Positions 1 to 6,289 of a stretch of DNA of 19,036 nucleotides are shown here, in pieces. The notes under the pieces are model-generated. The model did not search any database. It worked only from the letters and a program-made list of their open reading frames with translations, and was not told the DNA's origin. This stretch comes from an uncultured Collinsella sp. (GTDB taxonomy: Bacteria > Actinomycetota > Coriobacteriia > Coriobacteriales > Coriobacteriaceae). The stretch is from assembly GCA_900551815.1 (NCBI GenBank), contig URXE01000045.1:1-19036 (forward strand). The letters run 5' to 3'. Positions within the stretch are counted from its first letter, which is position 1; each line of letters starts with the position of its first letter. Made by a program: the position numbers and the translations under genes.

Positions 1-562
1 TGTCGGTCTGATCCTCGGAGGCGTAGACGCTCCACCAACCGGTCATGCAGAAGATGTTGATGATACCGGCGATGCCGTTGAACACGTTGTTCCAGCCGGC
101 CAGCTGCGTAGCACCTTCGGAGGTGACCCAGGTGGACTCGCCCAGGACAAAGAAGTGATAGGCGCTCTCGAAGTCGGACACGACGGCGATCATGATGTTG
201 ATGGCGACGATCACAAACGGCCATGCGCGGAACCAATGTGCCTTGCCGATCTTGCCCCACTGGTACTTAATGGCAATGAAGCCCCAGCAACCGGCCAGTG
301 CCGCGTATACCTTGGCGTAGTGGAACCAGCTGTTCTGGTACACATGGGTGGGGTTGGTGAGCGCCCAATCGGCGCCCTGCGAGACGCCGATGGCGATGGC
401 GACGCAGTAGATGGTCATGGCCAGCGGAGCCACGCCAAAGATGATTGCCGCGCCCAGCTTGGTGCGACGGCCGACTTCGTTGAGCACGATCAGGCCAATA
501 AAGACCATGGCCCAGCCGGCCCAGTGGATAAGGGTATCGCTACCCCAAACATCGAACAGCAT
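1..562 (-). CDS. DUF5692 family multi-spanning membrane protein (3' end outside window)
   Basis: This is an open frame of 187 codons that runs off the window edge, so the C-terminus is missing. The start is ATG at 562-560, preceded by an AAAGGAGA ribosome site about 6 nt upstream. The protein begins MLFDVWGSD and shows at least four hydrophobic stretches at about residues 11-30, 36-60, 83-100 and 112-130. It is rich in Trp, Tyr and His, with no recognisable catalytic motif. The overall look matches DUF5692 proteins of Coriobacteriia, whose function is unknown; this assignment is from memory and is not certain. It lies 63 bp downstream of the TetR gene on the same strand, so the two are probably cotranscribed. 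That suggests the membrane protein belongs to the regulon controlled by the neighbouring repressor. A role in transport or redox-linked membrane function would be a guess. Confidence 0.7.
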   Translation of the reverse strand, partial: MLFDVWGSDTLIHWAGWAMVFIGLIVLNEVGRRTKLGAAIIFGVAPLAMTIYCVAIAIGVSQGADWALTNPTHVYQNSWFHYAKVYAALAGCWGFIAIKYQWGKIGKAHWFRAWPFVIVAINIMIAVVSDFESAYHFFVLGESTWVTSEGATQLAGWNNVFNGIAGIINIFCMTGWWSVYASEDQTD

Positions 563-580
563 GCTGCTCTCCTTTCACAC

Positions 581-608
581 GCCCGCGGCCCCTCTTCTGA
601 TCGCGGGC
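581..608 (-). other. Small inverted repeat between the TetR gene and the DUF5692 gene
   Basis: GCCCGCG (581-587) and CGCGGGC (602-608) are perfect 7-bp complements around a 14-nt loop. They sit in the 63-bp gap just upstream of the DUF5692 ribosome site. There is no U-run, so this is not a convincing terminator. It could tune relative expression of the two genes or mark an mRNA processing point. Confidence 0.3.
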
Positions 609-625
609 AGTTTGGCCAAATGTCG

Positions 626-1288
626 TCAGTCCTGGGGCTTGCGCTCCGGATACTTGGCGGCATAGCCCTCGATATGGAGTGTCGAGGCGATGATTTCCTT
701 GACCGTCTCGTCGGGCACATCGGGGTGCGTGCGGATATACATCAACAACCCCATGATGAGGGTGTAGAACGTTTCGTAGACATGGTCGATGCGCAGCTCG
801 TGATGGGCCACAAAGTCCACCACGGTGGTGTCGCAGATGTACTGAGCCACGCGCTGAACCACGTTGTGCAGAAAGCCGCCGTAGAGCGCGCCGCTGCTTG
901 AGGTGAGCGTGCTCGGCAGCTCGTGGCCGCTGGCGACCAGGCGCTTAAAGAGCGGGGCGACGGTGTCGAGTGCGCCCTCGATATCACCGACGATGCGGTT
1001 GGCGTTCCATTGCTCGAGCTCGGAGATAAAACCGTCGATTGCCTCGTCCATAACAGCGGTGACGGCGGCGTCCATGTCGGCGAAGTAGTGGTAGAACAGC
1101 GAGCGCGTGCAGCCGGCTCGCTTGGTCACGGCCGAGACAGATAGATGGGACACGCCCAGCTCGGAGCTCACGGCGCGCACGGCGGCGAGGATCTCGCGAC
1201 GGCGTTCGTCGCCCGTCAAGCGCTTTGCCGCGCTATCGGACGCGGGAACGGCATCGACCACAGAGGTATCTGCTGTGTTGTTGCCCAT
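626..1288 (-). CDS. TetR/AcrR family transcriptional regulator
   Basis: This 220-residue protein has the TetR-type DNA-binding N-terminus. A poorly conserved 25-residue lead is followed by helices from about residue 28. The helix-turn-helix spans about 48-70, with the characteristic 'TRSLFYHYFADMD' recognition-helix segment (Phe-Tyr-His-Tyr-Phe). The C-terminal 140 residues are the variable ligand-binding and dimerisation domain, so the inducer cannot be read from sequence. The start ATG at 1288 has an AAAGGCGG site 6 nt upstream. The gene diverges from the FAD/Fe-S oxidoreductase and is followed by the DUF5692 gene. Two perfect palindromes in the shared upstream region (1347-1361 and 1370-1384) are the obvious candidate operators. 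The inference is that it represses the oxidoreductase and probably itself together with the membrane protein. Confidence 0.93.
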   Translation of the reverse strand: MGNNTADTSVVDAVPASDSAAKRLTGDERRREILAAVRAVSSELGVSHLSVSAVTKRAGCTRSLFYHYFADMDAAVTAVMDEAIDGFISELEQWNANRIVGDIEGALDTVAPLFKRLVASGHELPSTLTSSSGALYGGFLHNVVQRVAQYICDTTVVDFVAHHELRIDHVYETFYTLIMGLLMYIRTHPDVPDETVKEIIASTLHIEGYAAKYPERKPQD

Positions 1289-1336
1289 GTTTTGCCGCCT
1301 TTCATCCTCTTTTGCCTGACCGTTCGCCTAACAGTC

Positions 1337-1367
1337 TTGAATATTGTTGACGGTTCGTCAATACTAT
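1337..1367 (+). promoter_or_regulatory. Possible promoter of the oxidoreductase gene
   Basis: TTGAAT (1337-1342) and TACTAT (1362-1367) resemble -35 and -10 boxes, but the 19-bp spacer is longer than usual. The AT-rich setting and the fit with the two palindromes support the call. Transcription would start near 1374, giving a leader of about 100 nt before ATG 1478. A different promoter on either strand is possible. Confidence 0.35.
1347..1361. promoter_or_regulatory. Candidate TetR operator O1 (TTGACG-GTT-CGTCAA)
   Basis: This is a perfect 6-3-6 palindrome in the divergent intergenic region. It shares the core TTGAC-N5-GTCAA with a second palindrome centred 23 bp away. It lies inside the spacer of a possible promoter for the oxidoreductase (TTGAAT 1337-1342, TACTAT 1362-1367), a position that would block RNA polymerase. 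Assignment to the adjacent TetR protein is inference from location. Confidence 0.65.
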
Positions 1368-1369
1368 TT

Positions 1370-1384
1370 TTGACACAATGTCAA
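1370..1384. promoter_or_regulatory. Candidate TetR operator O2 (TTGACA-CAA-TGTCAA)
   Basis: This second perfect palindrome has the same TTGAC-N5-GTCAA core as O1, and only the central five bases differ. It falls just downstream of the possible -10 box TACTAT, over the expected start of the oxidoreductase transcript. Two matching sites about two helical turns apart suggest a pair of dimers binding side by side. Confidence 0.65.
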
Positions 1385-1477
1385 CTAATGGCGGGTGAAC
1401 GGCATGGGGGCATGCCCGGCCTGCAAAAAAGAGGGGTGCCGCGGTCTCGCCGGGCTGTGGCAAGGGAAGGGACAACC

Positions 1478-4255
1478 ATGATTCTCAACGGACCGGGGAT
1501 TAGCTATACCGAGCCCGATATCGGCGCAGAGTTCGTGCCGCCGCTGCCGGAGCATCCGCGCGAGGCAATCGTCAAGCTGTGCGAGCACTGCACCAACCGT
1601 CTGCTGCATCGCGATGAGCTGCTGGGCTACGAGTACTGGTCGTTTGCCGAGGCCGCAACCGACGAGCAGGCCGAAGTGCTCTGCAAGATGAAGATGCGCC
1701 GTCCCTATACGCTGCCCGAGATGGTCAAGCTCACCGGCATGCCCGAAGCCGATATCGAGAAGATGCTCGACGACATGAGCTACACGGGTCTGCTCGAGTA
1801 CAACTGGGAAAACCCCGAGCGCGCCAAGCAGTGGGTGCTGCCCATGCTGGTGCCGGGTTCCGCCGAGTTCCTCAACATGCGCGTGAGTCAGCTCGAGGAG
1901 CATCCGGTCTATGCCAAGTTCTTTGAGCAGGCGTCCAAGGGACCGCTGTCCAAGGCCACGCCGATGGTGCCGCCCGGTGGTGCCGGCATCGGCATGCATG
2001 TCATTCCGGTCGAGAAGGCTATCGATGCCGCGAGCACGTCGGTGCCTATTGAGCATATCGAGCACTGGCTCGACAAATACGAGGGTAAGTATGCTGCCAG
2101 CACCTGCAGCTGCCGCGCGAGCCGTCGCGTGATGGGCGAGGGCTGCGCCGACGACCCCGCCGACTGGTGCATTGCCGTGGGCGATATGGCCGACTACGTG
2201 GTCGAGACCGACCGCGGCCATTACGTGACGCGCGAGGAAGTCTACGACATCTTGCGCCAGGCCGAGGACAACGGCTTTGTGCACCAGATCACCAATATCG
2301 ACGGCGAGAACAAGATCTTCGCCATTTGCAACTGCAACGTCAACGTGTGCTACGCCCTGCGCACCTCGCAGCTGTTCAACACGCCCAACCTGTCGCGCTC
2401 GGCCTATGTCGCCAAGGTCGAGAAGGACAAGTGCGTGGCCTGCGGTCGCTGCGTTGAGGTGTGTCCGGCCGGCGCCGCCAAACTGGGCCAGAAGCTCTGC
2501 AGCAAAAAGGCCGGCGGACAGGTGCCTGAGTATCCGCGCCAGGAGCTGCCCGACGCCACCAAATGGGATCACACCAAGTGGTCGCCCAACTACCGCAACG
2601 ACAACCGCATCGAGACGCATGAGTCCGGCACCGCTCCCTGCAAGACGGCCTGCCCCGCGCACGTTGCCGTTCAGGGCTATTTGAAGCTCGCGGCTCAGGG
2701 TCGCTATGACGAGGCGCTGGCACTCATCAAGCGCGAGAACCCGCTGCCCGCTATCTGCGGCCGTGTGTGCAACCGCCGCTGTGAGGATGCCTGCACACGC
2801 GGCCGTGTGGACGCCGCCGTGGCTATCGACGAGGTCAAGAAGTTCATTGCCCAGCGCGATCTGGATGCCGCGACCCGCTATGTCCCGCCTGTGGTGACCC
2901 CGACGCGTGCCGGCGGCTTCGACCAGAAGATCGCCATTATCGGTGCCGGCCCAGCCGGCCTGTCCTGCGCTTTCTACCTGGCCGAGAAGGGCTACAAGCC
3001 CGTCGTATTCGAGAAGAACGAGCGCCCGGGCGGCATGCTCACCTACGGTATTCCCAGCTTTAAGCTGCAGAAGGACGTCATTGAGGCGGAGGTCGAGGTC
3101 ATTCGCCTGATGGGTGCCGAGTTCCGCTATGGCGTGGAGGTCGGTCGCGACGTGACGCTCGACGAGCTGCGCGAGCAGGGCTTTAAGGCCTTCTACGTTG
3201 CCATTGGCTGCCAGGGCGGCCGCCTTGCCGGCATTCCGGGCGAGGATGCCGAGGACGTGACCGTGGCCGTCGACTTCCTTCGCGAGGTTAACAGCGGCAA
3301 GATCGATACCCTGTCCGGCCGCACCATTGTGGTGGGCGGCGGCAACGTGGCCATCGACGTTGCCCGCAACGCCTGCCGTCTGGGCTCTGAGCATGTTGAG
3401 ATGTTCTGCCTGGAGAGCGAGGCCCAGATGCCCGCCAGCGAGGAGGAGCGTCGCGAGGCCGTTGAGGACGGCGCTCACATCAGCTGTGGCTGGGGCCCCA
3501 AGGAGATTCACTTGGACGAGGCCGGTCGTGTGTGCGGTATCACCTTCAAGCGCTGCACGCGTGTCTTTGACGACGAAGGCCGTTTTGCGCCCGAGTACGA
3601 CGAGAACGATCTGCGCCGCGTCGATGCCGATCGTGTCGTCATGTCGATCGGGCAGTCCATTGTGTGGGGCGACCTGCTGGCTGGCTCCAAGGTGGAGCTC
3701 GGCCGCGGCCAGGGTGCCCTTGCCGATCCCCAGACCTATCAGACCGCCGAGTCCGACATCTTTGTGGGCGGCGACGTCTACACCGGCCCCAGCTTTGCCA
3801 TCGACGCTATCGCCGCCGGCCACGAGGCCGCGGTGTCCATCCATCGCTTTGTGCAGCCGGGCTCCACGCTCATCATCGGCCGCAACCAGCGCCGCTACAC
3901 CGCGCTCGACCGCGACGACGTTGTGCTCGAGAGCTACGACAACGCGAGCCGCGAGGTTGCGCATGTGGACCGCGAACGCGAGAAGGCTGCGCCGTTTAGC
4001 GAGTATGTTGAGACCTTTACCGAGGAGCAGGTGCGCGCCGAGACCGCCCGCTGCCTGGGCTGCGGTGCCTCAATCGTCGATCCCAACAAGTGCATCGGCT
4101 GCGGCCTGTGCACCACCAAGTGCGCGTTTGACGCCATCCATCTGGATCGCGACCGTCCCGAGTGCTCAACGATGGTCAAATACGAGCAAAAGCTCCCAAG
4201 CCTCGGCAAGTACGCGCTCAAGCGCGCCATCAAGATCAAATTCGGGAAGAAGTAA
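1478..4255 (+). CDS. Multi-cluster Fe-S / FAD-dependent oxidoreductase with GltD-like core
   Basis: This is a 925-residue flavoprotein. The frame is open further upstream, but ATG 1478 follows a GGGAAGGG site by about 6 nt and lies downstream of the operators. Residues 1-300 hold a little-known N-terminal region with a helix-rich segment (about 75-115) and paired cysteines C210/C212, C223, C231, C284/C286 and C291. A 4Fe-4S motif follows (C319, C322, C325, C329). Residues about 385-460 match the Fe-S domain of glutamate synthase small subunit GltD (C388, C392, C427, C431, C435, C439). An FAD Rossmann motif GAGPAG is at 489-494, an NAD(P) motif VVGGGNVA at 618-625, and the closing FAD motif GGDVYTGPSFA at 764-774. 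The C-terminus adds C859/C862 and C872, C875, C878, C882. Known relatives (GltD, NfnB, PreT) move electrons between NAD(P)H and ferredoxin-type clusters. The physiological partner here is unknown. Confidence 0.9.
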   Translation: MILNGPGISYTEPDIGAEFVPPLPEHPREAIVKLCEHCTNRLLHRDELLGYEYWSFAEAATDEQAEVLCKMKMRRPYTLPEMVKLTGMPEADIEKMLDDMSYTGLLEYNWENPERAKQWVLPMLVPGSAEFLNMRVSQLEEHPVYAKFFEQASKGPLSKATPMVPPGGAGIGMHVIPVEKAIDAASTSVPIEHIEHWLDKYEGKYAASTCSCRASRRVMGEGCADDPADWCIAVGDMADYVVETDRGHYVTREEVYDILRQAEDNGFVHQITNIDGENKIFAICNCNVNVCYALRTSQLFNTPNLSRSAYVAKVEKDKCVACGRCVEVCPAGAAKLGQKLCSKKAGGQVPEYPRQELPDATKWDHTKWSPNYRNDNRIETHESGTAPCKTACPAHVAVQGYLKLAAQGRYDEALALIKRENPLPAICGRVCNRRCEDACTRGRVDAAVAIDEVKKFIAQRDLDAATRYVPPVVTPTRAGGFDQKIAIIGAGPAGLSCAFYLAEKGYKPVVFEKNERPGGMLTYGIPSFKLQKDVIEAEVEVIRLMGAEFRYGVEVGRDVTLDELREQGFKAFYVAIGCQGGRLAGIPGEDAEDVTVAVDFLREVNSGKIDTLSGRTIVVGGGNVAIDVARNACRLGSEHVEMFCLESEAQMPASEEERREAVEDGAHISCGWGPKEIHLDEAGRVCGITFKRCTRVFDDEGRFAPEYDENDLRRVDADRVVMSIGQSIVWGDLLAGSKVELGRGQGALADPQTYQTAESDIFVGGDVYTGPSFAIDAIAAGHEAAVSIHRFVQPGSTLIIGRNQRRYTALDRDDVVLESYDNASREVAHVDREREKAAPFSEYVETFTEEQVRAETARCLGCGASIVDPNKCIGCGLCTTKCAFDAIHLDRDRPECSTMVKYEQKLPSLGKYALKRAIKIKFGKK

Positions 4256-4447
4256 GAAACGCAACAAGCAGGAGAACGGCGCAGAGAGCGGTTGGACAGC
4301 GAGCGAGTCCCAGGCGTGGCGAGGTGCCTTGAAAGAGGAGGGCATAGGGCTTTTGCCCATGCCCGACGATTGAAAGGCAGATCGCCCGTCTGGGGCTCGC
4401 GCAGCGTCAAGCCGACCGCCGTTCGGTAGAACGGCGGAAGGAAATAA
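4256..4447 (+). promoter_or_regulatory. Structured leader upstream of hypA
   Basis: The 192-nt gap has no convincing gene but contains several strong hairpins. GGAC/GTCC lies at 4294-4310. AGGC/GCCT lies at 4312-4329. A 10-bp stem at 4340-4364 has a single bulged A and a UUUU loop. A perfect 9-bp stem CCGCCGTTC/GAACGGCGG with a GGTA loop at 4416-4437 has its 3' strand touching the hypA Shine-Dalgarno (GGAAGGA, 4436-4442). The arrangement fits a cis-acting RNA controlling translation of hypA. It does not match the TPP, FMN, cobalamin, fluoride or THF riboswitch cores I can recall. Confidence 0.45.
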
Positions 4448-4876
4448 ATGCACGAGCTCGGAATCGTCTATCACATTATTCGCGATGTTGAGAATGTGGC
4501 GCGCGCTCATGGCGTGCGTCGCGTTTCGAGCGTGACGTTGCTGTTGGGCGAGGTCTCGGGCGTCGTTCCCGACTTGCTGCTCGACGCTTGGCGCTGGGCA
4601 GCAGATAAAAAGCCTATCGCGCAGGGTGCGGAGCTTATCGTGGAGCCCGTCGAGGCCGTGACACGTTGCGAGGCGTGCGGCTGCGACTACGCGACGGTCG
4701 AGCACGGCAAGACCTGTCCCCATTGCGGTAGCGGCGAGACCTATTTGCTGCAGGGCCAAGAGGTCATGATCAAACAGATCGAGACCCCCGACGAGGACTC
4801 GGCAGGCGCTGCTCCTGATGGCCTCTCCGACGCCCCCGATGCCGTCGACGCCGCCAACCCCCTCCACATCGCCTAG
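4448..4876 (+). CDS. hypA: HypA hydrogenase/nickel-enzyme maturation metallochaperone
   Basis: This 142-residue protein begins with the invariant MHE of HypA, where the N-terminus and His2 bind Ni(II) in characterised homologues. Two CxxC pairs, C74/C77 and C90/C93, form the structural zinc site. HypA passes nickel to HypB and the [NiFe]-hydrogenase large subunit, and in some bacteria to urease. The conserved fold ends near residue 112, so about 30 Asp/Ala/Pro-rich residues form an extra tail beyond the usual length of about 115. The start ATG is preceded by AAGGAA at 5 nt. No hypB or hydrogenase gene is adjacent, so it acts in trans or for another nickel enzyme. A hairpin-rich leader precedes it, and a long inverted repeat lies just downstream of its stop. 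Confidence 0.93.
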   Translation: MHELGIVYHIIRDVENVARAHGVRRVSSVTLLLGEVSGVVPDLLLDAWRWAADKKPIAQGAELIVEPVEAVTRCEACGCDYATVEHGKTCPHCGSGETYLLQGQEVMIKQIETPDEDSAGAAPDGLSDAPDAVDAANPLHIA

Positions 4877-4887
4877 GATTCCCTATA

Positions 4888-4954
4888 AGTTGCGGTGAAA
4901 TAGTTCCTAAATTCAGCCTTCTGGCTCTTAAACAAGAACTATTCCACCGCAACT
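4888..4954. repeat. Long imperfect inverted repeat after hypA
   Basis: The arms 4888-4906 and 4936-4954 are 19 nt each and pair at 18 of 19 positions. The 29-nt loop holds a smaller AGCC/GGCT hairpin. The element begins 12 bp after the hypA stop. Only a weak ATTTTG tail follows, so it may end hypA transcription inefficiently, or it may be an interspersed palindromic repeat of this genome. Confidence 0.6.
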
Positions 4955-5281
4955 ATTTTGAGTGGTTTCATAGAACATAAGTCACGAAAATAGTCAAGCC
5001 ATGTCTGTTTAAACAAAATAGCGGCAGTACAAGCGCATTCGCGCTTGCCTAAAATCGATATTAATGAACAGCCTGCTTGTATCTGTAAAATGCATGGCTT
5101 GATGAGCGACGCCTTGTCGTGTAATGAGTCAAAAAGCAGTAACGTAATCAACTTGTAACAAACCTAGACGTTTAAACAAATAATCCAACCTTTTGCGGAT
5201 TTAGCTATAATTCCACAAACCAAACAGCTATACTTCTTTCATGTCGTGTAGGAAATACGTAGACAAAAAGGAGGTTATGTG
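4955..5281. other. AT-rich intergenic region with nested inverted repeats upstream of manX
   Basis: No credible gene is seen here; a 70-codon minus-strand frame lacks a ribosome site and crosses the repeat arms. TCAAGCCATG (4994-5003) and CATGGCTTGA (5093-5102) are perfect 10-nt inverted repeats. Inside them, a CAAGCGC/GCGCTTG hairpin (5030-5047) competes with pairing of TACAAGC (5028-5034) to GCTTGTA (5075-5081). The palindrome GTTTAAAC occurs at 5007-5014 and 5170-5177, each followed by AAA. TATAAT at 5206-5211 is the best -10 box for manX, though no good -35 accompanies it, which would fit activator-dependent expression. Confidence 0.5.
5206..5211 (+). promoter_or_regulatory. Probable -10 box of the manXYZ operon
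   Basis: A perfect TATAAT lies 70 bp before the manX start in an AT-rich stretch. The hexamer 17 bp upstream does not resemble TTGACA. The nearby GTTTAAAC copy at 5170-5177 could be an activator or repressor site. No sigma-54 -24/-12 signature, which drives some mannose PTS operons in Firmicutes, was found. Confidence 0.4.
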
Positions 5282-6271
5282 ATGGTAAGTATTGTTCTTG
5301 CTAGCCACGGGGACTTGGCAGCTGGAATCAAGCAGACGGGCTCGATGGTCTTTGGCGATCAACCGTCTGTTGCCGTGGTCTCGCTCGAGCCGAGCATGGG
5401 CCCCGACGATTTCCGTGCCAAGGTCGAGGAAGCAGTCGCTTCCTTCGAGGACCAGGAGCAGGTGCTCTTCCTCGTTGATCTGTGGGGCGGCACGCCGTTC
5501 AACCAGATCAGCGGGCTCATCGAGGGCCACGATTCCTGGGCTATCGTCACCGGTGTCAACCTGCCTATGCTCATCGAGGCATATTCGCAGCGCTTTGACG
5601 CAAAGAACACTGCACATGCGATCGCAAAACATCTCGTGACTGAGGCTAAGGCTGGCGTGCGCGTCAAGCCCGAGTCTCTGGAGCCCGAGGAGAAGAAGCC
5701 GGCTGCGGCCGCCGCTGCTCCTGCAGGCGCCATCCCTCCGGGAACGGTCATCGGCGATGGGCACATCAAGATCGCCCACGTCCGTATCGACACCCGTCTG
5801 CTTCATGGCCAGGTGGCCACCACGTGGACCAAGCAGATCAACCCCAACCGCATCATCGTGGTTTCCGACGGCGTTGCTCACGACGAGCTCCGCAAGACCA
5901 TGATCGAGCAGGCTGCCCCTCCGGGAGTCCATGCCAACGTCGTGCCCATCAAGAAGATGGCCGAGGTCGTCAAGGACACGCGCTTTGGTGACACCAAGGC
6001 CATGCTGCTCTTTGAGAACCCGCAGGATCTGCTCAAGGCCATCGAGGCCGGCGTCGACATCAAGGAAGTCAACATCGGTTCCATGGCTCACTCCAAGGGC
6101 AAGGTCGTCGTCACCAACGCCGTCGCTATGGGCGATGACGACGTCAAGACTCTCGAGGCCCTCAAGGCCAAGGGCGTCAAGTTCGAGGTCCGCAAGGTTC
6201 CTTCGGATTCCTCCGAGGATCTCGACGCCATGTTGAAGAAAGCTAAGGCCGAACTGGCCGCTCAAGCATAG
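5282..6271 (+). CDS. manX: Mannose-family PTS system EIIAB component
   Basis: This 329-residue cytoplasmic protein fuses both phosphotransfer domains of a mannose/fructose/sorbose-type PTS. EIIA covers about residues 1-125, with the phosphorylated His9 in 'LASHGDLA' and the conserved 'DLWGGTPFN' at 66-74. An Ala/Pro-rich hinge follows at about 136-158. EIIB covers about 160-329, with the phosphorylated His175 in 'RIDTRLLHGQV'. Phosphate passes from HPr to His9, then His175, then the incoming sugar. ATG 5282 is preferred over the abutting GTG at 5279 because the AGGAGG at 5269-5274 lies 7 nt upstream. The gene heads manXYZ, and the C-ending codon preference across the operon suggests high expression. 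The sugar cannot be fixed from sequence; mannose, glucose, fructose or an amino sugar is possible. Confidence 0.95.
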   Translation: MVSIVLASHGDLAAGIKQTGSMVFGDQPSVAVVSLEPSMGPDDFRAKVEEAVASFEDQEQVLFLVDLWGGTPFNQISGLIEGHDSWAIVTGVNLPMLIEAYSQRFDAKNTAHAIAKHLVTEAKAGVRVKPESLEPEEKKPAAAAAAPAGAIPPGTVIGDGHIKIAHVRIDTRLLHGQVATTWTKQINPNRIIVVSDGVAHDELRKTMIEQAAPPGVHANVVPIKKMAEVVKDTRFGDTKAMLLFENPQDLLKAIEAGVDIKEVNIGSMAHSKGKVVVTNAVAMGDDDVKTLEALKAKGVKFEVRKVPSDSSEDLDAMLKKAKAELAAQA

Positions 6272-6289
6272 TAAAGGAGGGTCCGATAC

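Noticed and set aside
1145..1477. Upstream in-frame extension of the oxidoreductase
   Set aside because: It would overlap the TetR gene and the operator region. ATG 1478 has a proper ribosome site and begins the conserved protein.
1385..3964. An 859-codon frame on the minus strand opposite the oxidoreductase
   Set aside because: It mirrors the GC-rich third positions of the plus-strand gene, has Ala/His/Gly/Leu-rich low-information content, and has no ribosome site. The plus strand encodes clear domains throughout.
4256..4447. T-box or cobalamin riboswitch before hypA
   Set aside because: An AGAGAG-type segment recalls T-box leaders, but the TGGNACCGCG antiterminator sequence is missing and the gene is not a synthetase. 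The B12-box is also absent.
4939..5151. A 70-codon minus-strand frame in the AT-rich gap before manX
   Set aside because: It has no ribosome site, runs through inverted-repeat arms, and matches no known pattern.
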